A stretch of DNA of 64,000 nucleotides from Wolinella sp052170135. GTDB taxonomy: Bacteria; Campylobacterota; Campylobacteria; Campylobacterales; Helicobacteraceae. Under the pieces are notes generated by a model, which made no database searches, had not been told where the DNA came from, and saw only the letters and a list, made by a program, of their open reading frames with translations. The stretch spans positions 83,500 to 147,499 of the forward strand of contig JBQNBC010000003.1 in assembly GCA_052170135.1 (NCBI GenBank), given 5' to 3'. Shown here one piece after another: positions 51,842 to 60,433 of the stretch (positions within the stretch are counted from its first letter, which is position 1; the number at the start of each line of letters is the position of its first letter). Position numbers and translations under genes: made by a program.

Positions 51842-53020
51842 TCACGCTATCTTTTGGAGAATCACGCCCGATTCTAGATGATACGAGTATGGAAACTGAT
51901 CAAATATCGCCATATGCATAATTTTATGCGTTTTGGTGAGAAGCTCGAGATCTTGATGGAGCGTTTTTGGATTGCACGAAATGTATAAGATTCTCTCAAA
52001 GCGTGTCAAAAAGTTCGCCACCATCTCCCCAAGACCAGCACGTGGAGGATCAACAAAAACACTTCCAAAGTCATATTCATCCAGGTCAATTCCAGCTAAG
52101 CGATTAAAAGCACGCTCACGCTGCAACGCACTTTTTGTCTCCTCTGCATTTAGCCTTACAAAGCTAATATTTTTAATATCGTTTAGTTCGCAATTCTTCT
52201 TAGCTGCATTAATTGAGGCTTTTGACACTTCGGTTGCTAAGATTTTTTTATGGCGTAGAGCGAGTGGGATTGTGAAGTTGCCCGCGCCACAGTATAGCTC
52301 CAGCAGATCCTTGTCGCCACAGTGGGAAAGAATCCACTCTATCATACGTGTATTTATATGTGGATTTGGCTGTGTGAACGACCCCTCAAAATGGACAAAT
52401 CGCCACTCTCTATTGCCGATATTTAGCCGCTCAATAATGTACGATTCTCCTAGGACTATCTTTTGCCCACGTGCACGTCCGACTAGTGATGTAAGACTTG
52501 GTAGTGTAGATTTTAGTGCTTTGGCGTGGGCTTCCCATTCGCTATCTAGTCGTCTGTGATATAACAATGTCGTAAGAATCTCGCCACTAAGTCCAGATAA
52601 AAATTCCACGCCAAAGAGTTTATGACGAAGAATCTCGTTTGCATTTATACCATCTAGGAGGCGTGGCATTAGTATATTTATATGCGATAGGAGAATCGTG
52701 CAGCTAGTGATAGGGAGGATTTTTTTACTTCCTCTTTCACTCATAGCGTACGAGAGCGATCCATCATCGTTGCGGTAGATGCGAAACTCAGCGCGCGCCC
52801 TAAAATACTCGCTTGGTGAATGGAATACATCAAGACATGCTAGATTCTCATCGTAATTAGAAGCTTGCATATATGGCATATACACATGATGGTGGCGAGA
52901 TGGAATAGTCTCTAAGACAGGGAAGAGCTCTCTAAACCCTAGCTCTTTTTGCATAAGCTGCTCTTCGTATGTCATCATAAGAGAGCACCCACCACATATA
53001 CCTTGGTGCGGACAGGTCAT
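51842..53020 (-). CDS. trmA: tRNA (uracil-5)-methyltransferase TrmA-like, with Fe-S cysteines
   Basis: Makes m5U54 in tRNA. The core is TrmA-like: EYFRARAEFRIYR (about 71-83), FTQPNPHINTRMIEWIL, the SAM motif LELYCGAGNFTIPLA, VFVDPPRAGLG, and the catalytic Cys in YISCNPKTLHQDL. Unlike E. coli TrmA it begins TCPHQGICGGC with C3, C9 and C12, and has C107 in ITSCTIL. That is the spacing of the 4Fe-4S site in RlmD (RumA). Substrate, tRNA or 23S rRNA, is therefore not certain. 392 residues. Its start overlaps the fliP stop. Confidence 0.8.
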   Translation of the reverse strand: MTCPHQGICGGCSLMMTYEEQLMQKELGFRELFPVLETIPSRHHHVYMPYMQASNYDENLACLDVFHSPSEYFRARAEFRIYRNDDGSLSYAMSERGSKKILPITSCTILLSHINILMPRLLDGINANEILRHKLFGVEFLSGLSGEILTTLLYHRRLDSEWEAHAKALKSTLPSLTSLVGRARGQKIVLGESYIIERLNIGNREWRFVHFEGSFTQPNPHINTRMIEWILSHCGDKDLLELYCGAGNFTIPLALRHKKILATEVSKASINAAKKNCELNDIKNISFVRLNAEETKSALQRERAFNRLAGIDLDEYDFGSVFVDPPRAGLGEMVANFLTRFERILYISCNPKTLHQDLELLTKTHKIMHMAIFDQFPYSYHLESGVILQKIA

Positions 53021-53757
53021 TTAAAGCTCTCAACAAGGTTGCCAACTAGCAGATTAAAGCCATCAACTAGTACAAATACGAGAATTTTAAATGGCAAGGA
53101 AATCATGACTGGTGGTAGCATCATCATACCCATCGCCATGAGAATCGAGCTTATGACCATGTCAATAACAAGAAATGGTAAATATATCAGAAAGCCAATT
53201 TGAAACGCTGTCTTCATCTCGCTAATCATAAATGCTGGAATCACCATAATCAGCGGTATATCATCTATGCTTTGTGGATTTTCCATACCGCGTATTCGAT
53301 AAAAAAGTGCAAGATCTTTTTCACGAGTGTTGCGTATCATGAAGTCCTTAAATGGCTGTACACTACGCACAAACGCCTCATCGTAAGGAATCTGTTTGTC
53401 AAGATATGGGCGAATTCCTACTTCATAGCTCTGCTTGGCAATTGGCTCCATGATAAAAAATGTCAGCACCATCGCAAGCGAGACGAGTAGCTGCGTGGGG
53501 GGCGACTGCTGTGTTCCCATGGCTGTGCGCAGGAACGCGAATACAATGATGATTCTTGTGAAGCTTGTCATGACCAGCACAAGACTTGGTGCTAGGACTA
53601 GTAGCGTGAGGACGATGACAATGTTTAATGTACTAACCAGGTCACCAGGCTCATTTGGTGCACCTATATTTAGATTGACAGTCGGTAGCGTGGGCTCGGC
53701 TAGCAACGGCGAAAGCATAATGAGTATTGGCGTAAAGAATCGTATAAATCTACTCAA
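53017..53757 (-). CDS. fliP: Flagellar type III export gate protein FliP
   Basis: Core subunit of the FliPQR export channel. It has a signal peptide (MSRFIRFFTPILIMLSPLLA), two membrane segments near 45-65 and 90-105, and two near the C-terminus. Signatures are present: LVMTSFTRIIIVFAFLRTAMGTQ (about 62-83) and IPAFMISEMKTAFQIGFLIYLPFLVIDMV. 246 residues and intact. Codons for Ser-Pro-Pro-Thr at 85-88 contain six C in a row. This is where, as I recall, H. pylori fliP has its phase-variable poly-C. It overlaps trmA by four bases. Confidence 0.95.
   Translation of the reverse strand: MSRFIRFFTPILIMLSPLLAEPTLPTVNLNIGAPNEPGDLVSTLNIVIVLTLLVLAPSLVLVMTSFTRIIIVFAFLRTAMGTQQSPPTQLLVSLAMVLTFFIMEPIAKQSYEVGIRPYLDKQIPYDEAFVRSVQPFKDFMIRNTREKDLALFYRIRGMENPQSIDDIPLIMVIPAFMISEMKTAFQIGFLIYLPFLVIDMVISSILMAMGMMMLPPVMISLPFKILVFVLVDGFNLLVGNLVESFK
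53497..53502 (-). repeat. C6 tract in fliP
   Basis: Six C on the coding strand (G6 on plus) at codons 86-87 of fliP. The frame is intact at this length. It is short for efficient slippage. Confidence 0.5.
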
Positions 53758-53903
53758 ATCTCAAACTCCGTGGGATATACAAGCATGGATTCTTTGAAAA
53801 TAATGACGCATCACAAGAATCGTATGCGAAAATAGCGCAAACCTAGCGCGATTACTCAAAAATTTAAGAATCGCATGCTGATGTAAGGCAACTAAAAACA
53901 ACA

Positions 53904-54683
53904 CTACTCTTTCCGCTCAATGGCTTGATCGAGAATGGTTTTAATTGGCTTTGAGTTGGTATTTTTTGGATAGAGGTAGATATCTACACGACGATTACTC
54001 TCGTGCGCCTCTGCTGTCATTGCACGCGTGAGTGGCTCTTGATCGCCACGACCAAGAGTTGTGATTCTCAGCGGGCTAATTCCTTCTTTTATCAGTACTT
54101 TTGACACAGATAGGGCTCGCTTTGCTGTTAGCTCAAGTTTCGCTGCCTCTTGTGCTTTGCCAACCACCGGAAGTAGATCTGTATGACCACGTACCTCAGC
54201 ATAAACATCTTTTGGTAGACGCGAGATAATCTCTGCCATTCGCTTAACAAAAAGAAACCCATCATCTGTTGCTATTTCCGTCCCACCATCTTTAAATAAC
54301 AAGGAAGCCGGCAGTCGCAATAAGAATCCTTCGCTCCCTACGCCCACAGCATTTGATGGACCTTCGGCGATTTTTGCCATCTCCTGAAACTCAATAATCA
54401 AGCTCTCAACACGATTAGCCTCATCAGCACTTTCTGGCTCTAGTGTTATCTCCGCGAGCTGCTGGACACGCCCATGACCTGGCTCTGTCTTCATGCCACC
54501 TGGTAGCAGACTTAGCGCACCTGATATGCTACCCTCTGCCTCTATTAGCTTTTTTGCATCAAAGCTCGCCATAGATAAGAGTAAGATAAAGAAGGTAAGC
54601 AAAAGACTCATAAGGTCTCCAAATGTCCCAAGCCATAGCGGTAGGCCAGCTTTACACTCGCATGGAGGACACTTTTTACCCAT
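53904..54683 (-). CDS. motB: Flagellar stator protein MotB
   Basis: Anchors the stator to peptidoglycan. A cytoplasmic N-terminus is followed by one membrane helix with the proton-binding Asp23 (GDLMSLLLTFFILLLSM) and a plug region. A C-terminal OmpA-like domain has VYAEVRGHTDLLPVVGKA, LTAKRALSVSKVLIKEGI and ESNRRVDIYL. 259 residues. The N-terminal CPPCEC is cysteine-rich, as in other epsilonproteobacterial MotB. It starts eight bases after motA. Confidence 0.95.
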   Translation of the reverse strand: MGKKCPPCECKAGLPLWLGTFGDLMSLLLTFFILLLSMASFDAKKLIEAEGSISGALSLLPGGMKTEPGHGRVQQLAEITLEPESADEANRVESLIIEFQEMAKIAEGPSNAVGVGSEGFLLRLPASLLFKDGGTEIATDDGFLFVKRMAEIISRLPKDVYAEVRGHTDLLPVVGKAQEAAKLELTAKRALSVSKVLIKEGISPLRITTLGRGDQEPLTRAMTAEAHESNRRVDIYLYPKNTNSKPIKTILDQAIERKE

Positions 54684-54691
54684 TTAGATTC

Positions 54692-55456
54692 CTACTCAAA
54701 TTGGCTAACTCGTTGTGCTGGCGGCAGGAATGAAAGTAGTTTCGCCTCAAGAGTTCGCGGGTTATCGCCGGCTTGTATGGACATAATCCCTTCAATTATC
54801 AGCTGCTTTACCAGTGCTTCATCGCCTGCTCGAACCAACAAAATACTTGCAATTGGTGCACCAAATACGTTACCAATTAATGCACCATAATAGGTCGTAA
54901 TCAACGCAACCGCCATTGAAGGACCAATGGAGCTTGGATCTGACATATTCATAAGCATCGCAACAAGACCGATAAGCGTCCCAATCATTCCAAATGAACC
55001 ACCCATTGCACCCCACGTGTCAAAGATCGCGGCATTTCCCTTGTGTCGCCCAAGTGTTTGTTCCATGTCAAGCTCTAAAAGCTCACGAATTGTATCTGGC
55101 TCTGCACCATCTACCGCCATACTAAGCCCCTTGCGCAGGAAGTCATTCTCCTCTTGGTTTGCCATTTGCTCAAGGGAAAGAATCCCATCTCTACGTGCCT
55201 GTGTGGCGTAGTCTACTAGCTTTTTTATAAGCACTGGGACATCGAAAGTTTTTGGCTTAAACGCCACGCCAAAATATTTAAAGAATCCCTTCATTTGATC
55301 TATTTTGAATGCCAAGAAAAGAGCGGCAATAGAGCCGCCAAATGTAATCAAAACAGACGGGATATCGATGTAAGGACCAATCCCAACGCCCATCATCATC
55401 GCCGAACCAAGCAGCACGACAATCATCGCCATACCGACAACGCTACCTAAATCCAT
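54692..55456 (-). CDS. motA: Flagellar stator protein MotA
   Basis: Proton channel subunit that pushes on FliG. Four membrane segments. The cytoplasmic loop carries the charged stretch around RRDGILSLEQMANQEENDFLRKGLSMAVDG (about 88-117). Conserved prolines fall in and after GTLIGLVAMLMNMSDPSSIGP. MotA-family ending AVALITTYYGALIGNVFGAPIA. 254 residues. First gene of motA-motB; divergent from glmU. Confidence 0.95.
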   Translation of the reverse strand: MDLGSVVGMAMIVVLLGSAMMMGVGIGPYIDIPSVLITFGGSIAALFLAFKIDQMKGFFKYFGVAFKPKTFDVPVLIKKLVDYATQARRDGILSLEQMANQEENDFLRKGLSMAVDGAEPDTIRELLELDMEQTLGRHKGNAAIFDTWGAMGGSFGMIGTLIGLVAMLMNMSDPSSIGPSMAVALITTYYGALIGNVFGAPIASILLVRAGDEALVKQLIIEGIMSIQAGDNPRTLEAKLLSFLPPAQRVSQFE

Positions 55457-55493
55457 CGAGCCCCCAATTTTGTTAATGGCGTAAAAAGGAATT

Positions 55494-55499
55494 ATTCTA
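55494..55499 (-). promoter_or_regulatory. Possible -10 box of motA
   Basis: TAGAAT reading leftward, 37 bases before the motA ATG, in the short gap shared with glmU. Confidence 0.35.
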
Positions 55500-55512
55500 A
55501 ACGCGCTTGTGT

Positions 55513-55518
55513 TAAAAT
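55513..55518 (+). promoter_or_regulatory. Putative -10 box of glmU
   Basis: TAAAAT in TTGTGTTAAAATCTC, 32 bases before the chosen glmU ATG. It overlaps the longer possible coding start, which argues for the shorter protein. Confidence 0.5.
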
Positions 55519-55550
55519 CTCATAAATTCAGCAAAATAAAAGGCACAAAG

Positions 55551-56846
55551 ATGGATTTATCTGTGGTGATTTTGGCAGCTGGAGCAGGGACGCGCATGAA
55601 GTCTAATACGCCCAAGGTTTTGCATACTTTATGTGGGCGCGAGATGCTCTATTATGCGATAAGGGAAGCAAAGAATCTAAGCGATGATATTACGATTGTG
55701 TTATTTCATCAGCATGAGCTTGTCAGGAAATGCATAGAGCAATATTTTGATGATGTGAGATTTGTTATCCAAGATCATGTTCGCTATCCAGGCACTGGTG
55801 GTGCGCTAATGGGTGTTATGCCAAAGCATGAAAAGGTGCTAGTTCTAAATGGTGATATGCCGCTTGTAGAAGCTAGCGAACTAGAGAATCTAGCAAGCGT
55901 GGATTCTCCTATTGTTATGAGTGTTTTGCAGCTTGATAACGGTACTGGATATGGGCGTGTGGTGATAAGAAATGGTGAAGTAGAAAGAATCATCGAAGAA
56001 AAAGATGCAAGTGAGAGTGAACGTGCGATAAACACGGTAAATGCTGGTGTATATTGTCTTTCACGTGAGCTTATGTATCGCTATCTTCCTCGCTTGAAAA
56101 ACAACAACGCGCAACACGAATACTATCTTACAGACGTCATTACGCTAGCCAGAGATGAAAATGTAAAAATATCACCAATCGTTGTCAAAGAGACGAATTT
56201 TAAAGGGGTAAACTCTAAAGCCGATCTAGCCGAAGCCGAAGCGATAATGCTACGTAGAATCCGAGAAAAATGGCTAAAAGCTGGTGTGAAAATGCGCTTG
56301 CCTGAGACGATTTATATCGATGAGCGTGTCGAGTTTATAGGTGAGTGCGAGCTAGAAAATGGCGTCTCAATCATCGGGGAATCGCGCATAGAAGAATCGC
56401 ATATAAAGGCACATAGCGTCATCGAAGAATCACAAATCATACGTAGCGATGTCGGACCAATGGCGCACATTAGACCAAAATGTGATATTTTGGATTCTCA
56501 CATCGGGAATTTTGTCGAGGTGAAAAAGGCGTGTCTAAGTGGTGTAAAAGCTGGACATCTGAGCTATCTTGGTGACTGTGCGATAGAGAGTGGGACAAAT
56601 ATCGGCGCTGGCGTGATTACTTGCAACTATGATGGCAGGGCAAAACATCAGACAATCATCGGGAAAAATGTTTTTGTTGGTAGCGATTCCCAGCTGATTG
56701 CACCAGTGGTTATCGAAGATGACGTAATAATTGGCGCAGGAAGCACAATAACGCATAATGTAAAAAGTGGCGAGCTAGCCATAAGCCGTGCAAAGCAAGA
56801 GAGCGTGGCTGGATTCTTTGCACGCTACTTTAGCAAAAAGGGGTAG
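55551..56846 (+). CDS. glmU: Bifunctional GlmU (UDP-GlcNAc pyrophosphorylase)
   Basis: Acetylates glucosamine 1-phosphate and joins it to UTP, giving UDP-GlcNAc for wall and LPS. The N-terminal uridyltransferase has LAAGAGTRMKSNTPKVLH from residue 8. The beta-helix acetyltransferase has the active-site His region ACLSGVKAGHLSYLGD and GTNIGAGVITCNYDG. I start at the ATG at 55551 (MDLSVVILAAG), giving 431 residues. A GTG at 55509 would add 14 residues across the promoter box. It heads a tightly packed eight-gene series to cheW. Confidence 0.95.
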   Translation: MDLSVVILAAGAGTRMKSNTPKVLHTLCGREMLYYAIREAKNLSDDITIVLFHQHELVRKCIEQYFDDVRFVIQDHVRYPGTGGALMGVMPKHEKVLVLNGDMPLVEASELENLASVDSPIVMSVLQLDNGTGYGRVVIRNGEVERIIEEKDASESERAINTVNAGVYCLSRELMYRYLPRLKNNNAQHEYYLTDVITLARDENVKISPIVVKETNFKGVNSKADLAEAEAIMLRRIREKWLKAGVKMRLPETIYIDERVEFIGECELENGVSIIGESRIEESHIKAHSVIEESQIIRSDVGPMAHIRPKCDILDSHIGNFVEVKKACLSGVKAGHLSYLGDCAIESGTNIGAGVITCNYDGRAKHQTIIGKNVFVGSDSQLIAPVVIEDDVIIGAGSTITHNVKSGELAISRAKQESVAGFFARYFSKKG

Positions 56847-56848
56847 AG

Positions 56849-57514
56849 ATGACATATGTCAAAGAGATGGTTGATATAAGCTTGCTATATGTAGAGGATG
56901 ATGAACTATCAAGAGATGGAATCTACAACACTCTAAAGCGCAAAGTCCGCTCAATATACCTTGCAAAAGATGGGCTTGAGGGCTTGGAGCTATTTAAGAA
57001 GAATCGCCCAGATGTGGTCATCACAGATATTAAAATGCCAGGAATCAACGGGCTTGATATGGCAAGGCAGATTCTTGATATTGAGCCAGCTAGCGAAGTG
57101 ATTATTGCTAGTGCATTTGAGGACGCACAACTTTTTAAAAAAGCGATAGACCTGGGTGTGAATAAGTATCTCACAAAGCCAATAGATGTGGTATCTGTGC
57201 TGTATTATCTTAAGCGTATAGAGCAGCGCAAAATACGAGAGCGAGAGTGCGCCCTGCTATCTAGCGTACTTAATTCTTCATCGCGTATTTTTTGGCTAAA
57301 CCTTGATTTCGAGCTAGTAAAAATGAATGAAAATGCTAAAAATGGTGGTGGTGAGCTTGGAATTACAGATAAAAAGCTTCGCGAAATGGCACGTCTTGCA
57401 CTAGAAAACGATGGGCAGTTCCACGATGGGGATGTGATTTTTAGCGTTGCATTTAATATCGCAAAAGAGCCAAAAGAGTTTTGTGTATGCGTGCTGGATA
57501 TGAAAAATGGATAA
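56849..57514 (+). CDS. Response regulator with short unassigned output region
   Basis: Receiver domain at about 10-125 with E16, D17 and D18, phospho-acceptor D60 in VITDIKMPGINGLD, and K110 in LTKP. The remaining 95 residues (ALLSSVLNSSSRIFWLNLDFELVKMNENAKNGG) resemble a reduced PAS-type fold and have no DNA-binding domain. It begins two bases after glmU and overlaps thiS by eight. No kinase is adjacent other than the downstream CheA, which could be its phosphodonor (inference). Confidence 0.8.
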   Translation: MTYVKEMVDISLLYVEDDELSRDGIYNTLKRKVRSIYLAKDGLEGLELFKKNRPDVVITDIKMPGINGLDMARQILDIEPASEVIIASAFEDAQLFKKAIDLGVNKYLTKPIDVVSVLYYLKRIEQRKIRERECALLSSVLNSSSRIFWLNLDFELVKMNENAKNGGGELGITDKKLREMARLALENDGQFHDGDVIFSVAFNIAKEPKEFCVCVLDMKNG

Positions 57515-57719
57515 GCAGCTTTTTATAAATGGGGAATCTCATATTGTGGCTTTTAACGCAACATTTTTAGAAATTATCCGAGACATTGGCATAGAAGATA
57601 AAATCATGGTCGCAGCGGTAAATGGCGAAATCATAAAGCAAGTAGCGTGGGAATCTTATACACCAAAGAGCGGTGATAAAATCGAGCTATTGCAATTTGT
57701 AGGAGGAGGTTCGCTATGA
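57507..57719 (+). CDS. thiS: ThiS-like sulfur-carrier protein with two extra C-terminal residues
   Basis: Ubiquitin-fold protein of 70 residues: MDKQLFINGESHIVAF, FLEIIRDIGIEDKIMVAAVNGEIIKQVAW, and KSGDKIELLQFVGGGSL. ThiS works by adenylation and thiocarboxylation of a C-terminal Gly-Gly. Here the protein ends GGGSL, so two residues would block the chemistry unless removed. The four-base overlap with argC (ATGA) fixes the stop. No other thi genes are nearby. Confidence 0.75.
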   Translation: MDKQLFINGESHIVAFNATFLEIIRDIGIEDKIMVAAVNGEIIKQVAWESYTPKSGDKIELLQFVGGGSL

Positions 57720-58729
57720 GGAAAGTCCCTGTTGGCATAGTTGGAGTAAGTGGCTATACGGGCTTGGAGCTTGTGAAGATTTTGCTTGGACATCCTCATT
57801 TTGAGCTTGTTTATACTGCAAACTCCGAAGGAGAAACTAACCTTGAGATTCTTCATCCCTGCCTAAAAGGAATGAGCACACTAAAAGTGGAGCGTGCAGA
57901 TCCAAAAGAGGCGGCGCAAAAGTGCGAACTGTTATTTCTTGCGCTACCGCATAAAAGTGCTATGGAGTTTGCACGAGAGGTGCTAGCTCTTGGCAATAAA
58001 GTAGTGGATTTATCCGCTGATTATCGCCTAACGCTTGAGAGATACGAGGCTAGCTATTGTCAACACACAGACAAAGAGAACCTATCGCATGCAGTCTATG
58101 GTTTAATAGAGTGGGCACGCGATAAAATTCCAGAGGCTAGATTAATCGCAAATCCAGGTTGCTATCCGACTGCTACACTGCTTGGGATTCTTCCATTTGT
58201 GCCATATTTAGAAGAAGACTGTTCTATTTTTATTGATGCAAAAAGTGGTGTGAGCGGCGCTGGCAAAAAGCTCACTAATAACACTCACTACCCAACGATA
58301 AACGAGAATCTATTTGCCTATTCGCCTCTTGGGCATCGTCACGAGCCAGAGATAGAGGAAAAAATAGAGCTTTTTGGTCGCACAGCACTCAAAGTGAGGT
58401 TTGTTCCGCACTTAACACCATTAACTCGCGGTATGCTCGTATCTGTTTTCGCACGCCTTAAAGAGCCAATTGATGCGCTAGAGATTTTAAAAGCGCACTA
58501 CAGCAATGAGCCATCTATTCGCATAAGAGAAACGCCGGTCGATATTAAATCTGTCGCTGGGACACACTTTTGCGATATTTATGCGCTTAGCGAAGGGCGT
58601 GATTTGTGGGTGAATAGCGCGATTGATAATCTGCTACGTGGTGCTAGCTCACAAGCTGTGGCTAATGCTAATTTGATGTTTGGATTCTCTGAGTTGGCTG
58701 GGTTGCCACGCTTTGCCTATGCGCCCTAA
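57716..58729 (+). CDS. argC: N-acetyl-gamma-glutamyl-phosphate reductase
   Basis: Third step of arginine synthesis. The NADP-binding N-terminus is GIVGVSGYTGLELVKILL (8-25). The catalytic Cys149 lies in ANPGCYPTATLLG. SGVSGAGK and HRHEPEIEE follow, with the C-terminal GTHFCDIYAL. 337 residues. Coupled to thiS and to the metallophosphatase gene by overlaps. It implies arginine synthesis, with the short ArgA-like gene at 16592. Confidence 0.95.
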   Translation: MRKVPVGIVGVSGYTGLELVKILLGHPHFELVYTANSEGETNLEILHPCLKGMSTLKVERADPKEAAQKCELLFLALPHKSAMEFAREVLALGNKVVDLSADYRLTLERYEASYCQHTDKENLSHAVYGLIEWARDKIPEARLIANPGCYPTATLLGILPFVPYLEEDCSIFIDAKSGVSGAGKKLTNNTHYPTINENLFAYSPLGHRHEPEIEEKIELFGRTALKVRFVPHLTPLTRGMLVSVFARLKEPIDALEILKAHYSNEPSIRIRETPVDIKSVAGTHFCDIYALSEGRDLWVNSAIDNLLRGASSQAVANANLMFGFSELAGLPRFAYAP

Positions 58730-59465
58730 CGAGAGAATTTGGGGTGAGATTAGCGATAGAGCAGTTTTTATTGCCGATTCACACTACAATGAGAAGAATC
58801 GCCAGTTAGAAAGGCTTTGGGAGATACTGGAAGCTGAAGATTCTGATGCGCCAATATTTTTAATGGGTGATATTTTTGATTTACTTATTGGTGGGATTTG
58901 CGATAGTTTTATTACCAATGCACCACTTTTAGAGAGAATCTCGTTGCTTGGCACACGGAGGAGAATCTATTGGTGCGAGGGAAATCACGACTTCAATCTA
59001 TCTGGGAAAATCGCAAATGTATGTGTGATTTCTCGTGAGAATCAGCCCGCAAAATTTACCATTAACGGTGGCGGATATGTATATATGGCTCACGGAGATT
59101 TGGGCGTGGGAAGCAGCTATGAAATCTACACAAAATTTATAAGGAATCGCCTTGTTTTGGGTATTTTAGGATTCTTAAATCATATAAGCAATGGGTATAT
59201 TTTTCGTAAAATTTGCGATAGTGTAAGTGCTAAAAAGCTTCATGTTGGAGTTGAGTTTAGCAAGCTACTTAAGGCGCGCGCGGAGTTTTACAAAGGCGTA
59301 AATGGAGCTGTTTTTGAAGGACATTTTCATACGTTAGGAGAGGCTAAAATGGGAGATTTTAGCTACTTTGCAATACCATCGTTGGCTTGCAATGAAAGTT
59401 ATTTTGTAGTAGAATCGACGAAAGGTCTAGTTTCCATACAAATCAAGGAGTTTGGGTGTCTATAG
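58719..59465 (+). CDS. LpxH-like calcineurin-type metallophosphatase
   Basis: Probable UDP-2,3-diacylglucosamine pyrophosphatase of lipid A synthesis, or a related hydrolase. All metal motifs are seen: D20-S-H22, GDIFD at 50-54, GNHD at 88-91, HGD near 126 and GHFH near residue 203. It has the basic, amphipathic middle typical of LpxH (FIRNRLVLGILGFLNHISNG). I start at the ATG at 58719, overlapping argC by 11 bases, giving 248 residues. An upstream ATG at 58680 lies deeper in argC. Confidence 0.75.
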   Translation: MRPNERIWGEISDRAVFIADSHYNEKNRQLERLWEILEAEDSDAPIFLMGDIFDLLIGGICDSFITNAPLLERISLLGTRRRIYWCEGNHDFNLSGKIANVCVISRENQPAKFTINGGGYVYMAHGDLGVGSSYEIYTKFIRNRLVLGILGFLNHISNGYIFRKICDSVSAKKLHVGVEFSKLLKARAEFYKGVNGAVFEGHFHTLGEAKMGDFSYFAIPSLACNESYFVVESTKGLVSIQIKEFGCL

Positions 59466-60400
59466 CCAGTAATGAAAGCGCACTCAAGGTTGGCACAAAC
59501 GAAATGGAGCTCGTGGATTTCCGTATCTTTAAGCTAGAAGATGGGGTTGTTCACGAGGGAATCTATGGAATAAATGTCGCTAAAGTGAATGAGATTATAC
59601 GTTTTCCGAAGCTGACAGAATTACCAGGTGTGCCAGACTATGTCGAGGGGGTTTTTGACTTGCGTGGCATGGTGATTCCTATCATCAATCTCTCCAAGTG
59701 GATGGGAGTCGAGATGCCTACTAATCGCAGGATCAAGCCTCGTGTGATAATCGCGGAATTTAATAATCTTTCCATTGGCTTTGTCGTGCATGAGGCAAAG
59801 CGTATTCGTCGTGTAAGCTGGAAGAATATCGAGCCAGCACAGTTTAGCTCTAACTATGGCAACATGGACAGGAACAAAATCACTGGAATCACAAGAATTG
59901 AAGGTGATAAAGTGTTGTTAATTCTTGATCTTGAAAGTATTGTACAAGAGCTTGGGTTTTATCAGCCAGACATGAATAGCGAGCAACGCGAGAAGAAGTT
60001 TAGTGGCATGGCTTTAGTGCTAGATGATAGTTCTATTGCACGCAAAATAGTGAAGAATGCACTTGAAGGCATGGGATTTGAGGTTGTCGAAGCAAGCGAT
60101 GGCGAAGACGGCTTGCAAAAATTGGAATCTCTATATGAACACTATGGAGATACAGTGAAAGAACGGTTGAGAATCATTGTCTCTGACGTGGAAATGCCAC
60201 AAATGGATGGCTTTCACTTTGCATCCAAAGTCAAAGAAGATAGGCGATTTGACAAGATTCCTATTGTGTTTAGCTCATCAATTAGCGATAAATTTAGTAC
60301 CATGCGCGGTAAAGAGGCTGGTGGCGAGGCATATGTTGTAAAGTTTGATGCCAATATCTTTCACGAAGAGATTGAGCGCGTCTTAATAAAGCACGGATAA
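59456..60400 (+). CDS. cheV: Chemotaxis coupling protein CheV (second copy, cheA-linked)
   Basis: CheW domain at about 20-170 (GVPDYVEGVFDLRGMVIPIINLSKWMG) and receiver at about 186-314 with D190, D191, phospho-acceptor D244 (SDVEMPQMDG) and K296. It starts at GTG 59456, behind AAGGAG. 314 residues. The place directly before cheA and cheW matches H. pylori cheV3. It overlaps the previous gene by ten bases. Confidence 0.94.
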   Translation: MSIASNESALKVGTNEMELVDFRIFKLEDGVVHEGIYGINVAKVNEIIRFPKLTELPGVPDYVEGVFDLRGMVIPIINLSKWMGVEMPTNRRIKPRVIIAEFNNLSIGFVVHEAKRIRRVSWKNIEPAQFSSNYGNMDRNKITGITRIEGDKVLLILDLESIVQELGFYQPDMNSEQREKKFSGMALVLDDSSIARKIVKNALEGMGFEVVEASDGEDGLQKLESLYEHYGDTVKERLRIIVSDVEMPQMDGFHFASKVKEDRRFDKIPIVFSSSISDKFSTMRGKEAGGEAYVVKFDANIFHEEIERVLIKHG

Positions 60401-60433
60401 GTGCAAAACTAACCCCGAAGGAAAGGTGTCACA

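Noticed and set aside
55509..55550. GTG at 55509 as glmU start
   Set aside because: Adds 14 basic residues not found in GlmU and overlaps the likely -10 box at 55513-55518.
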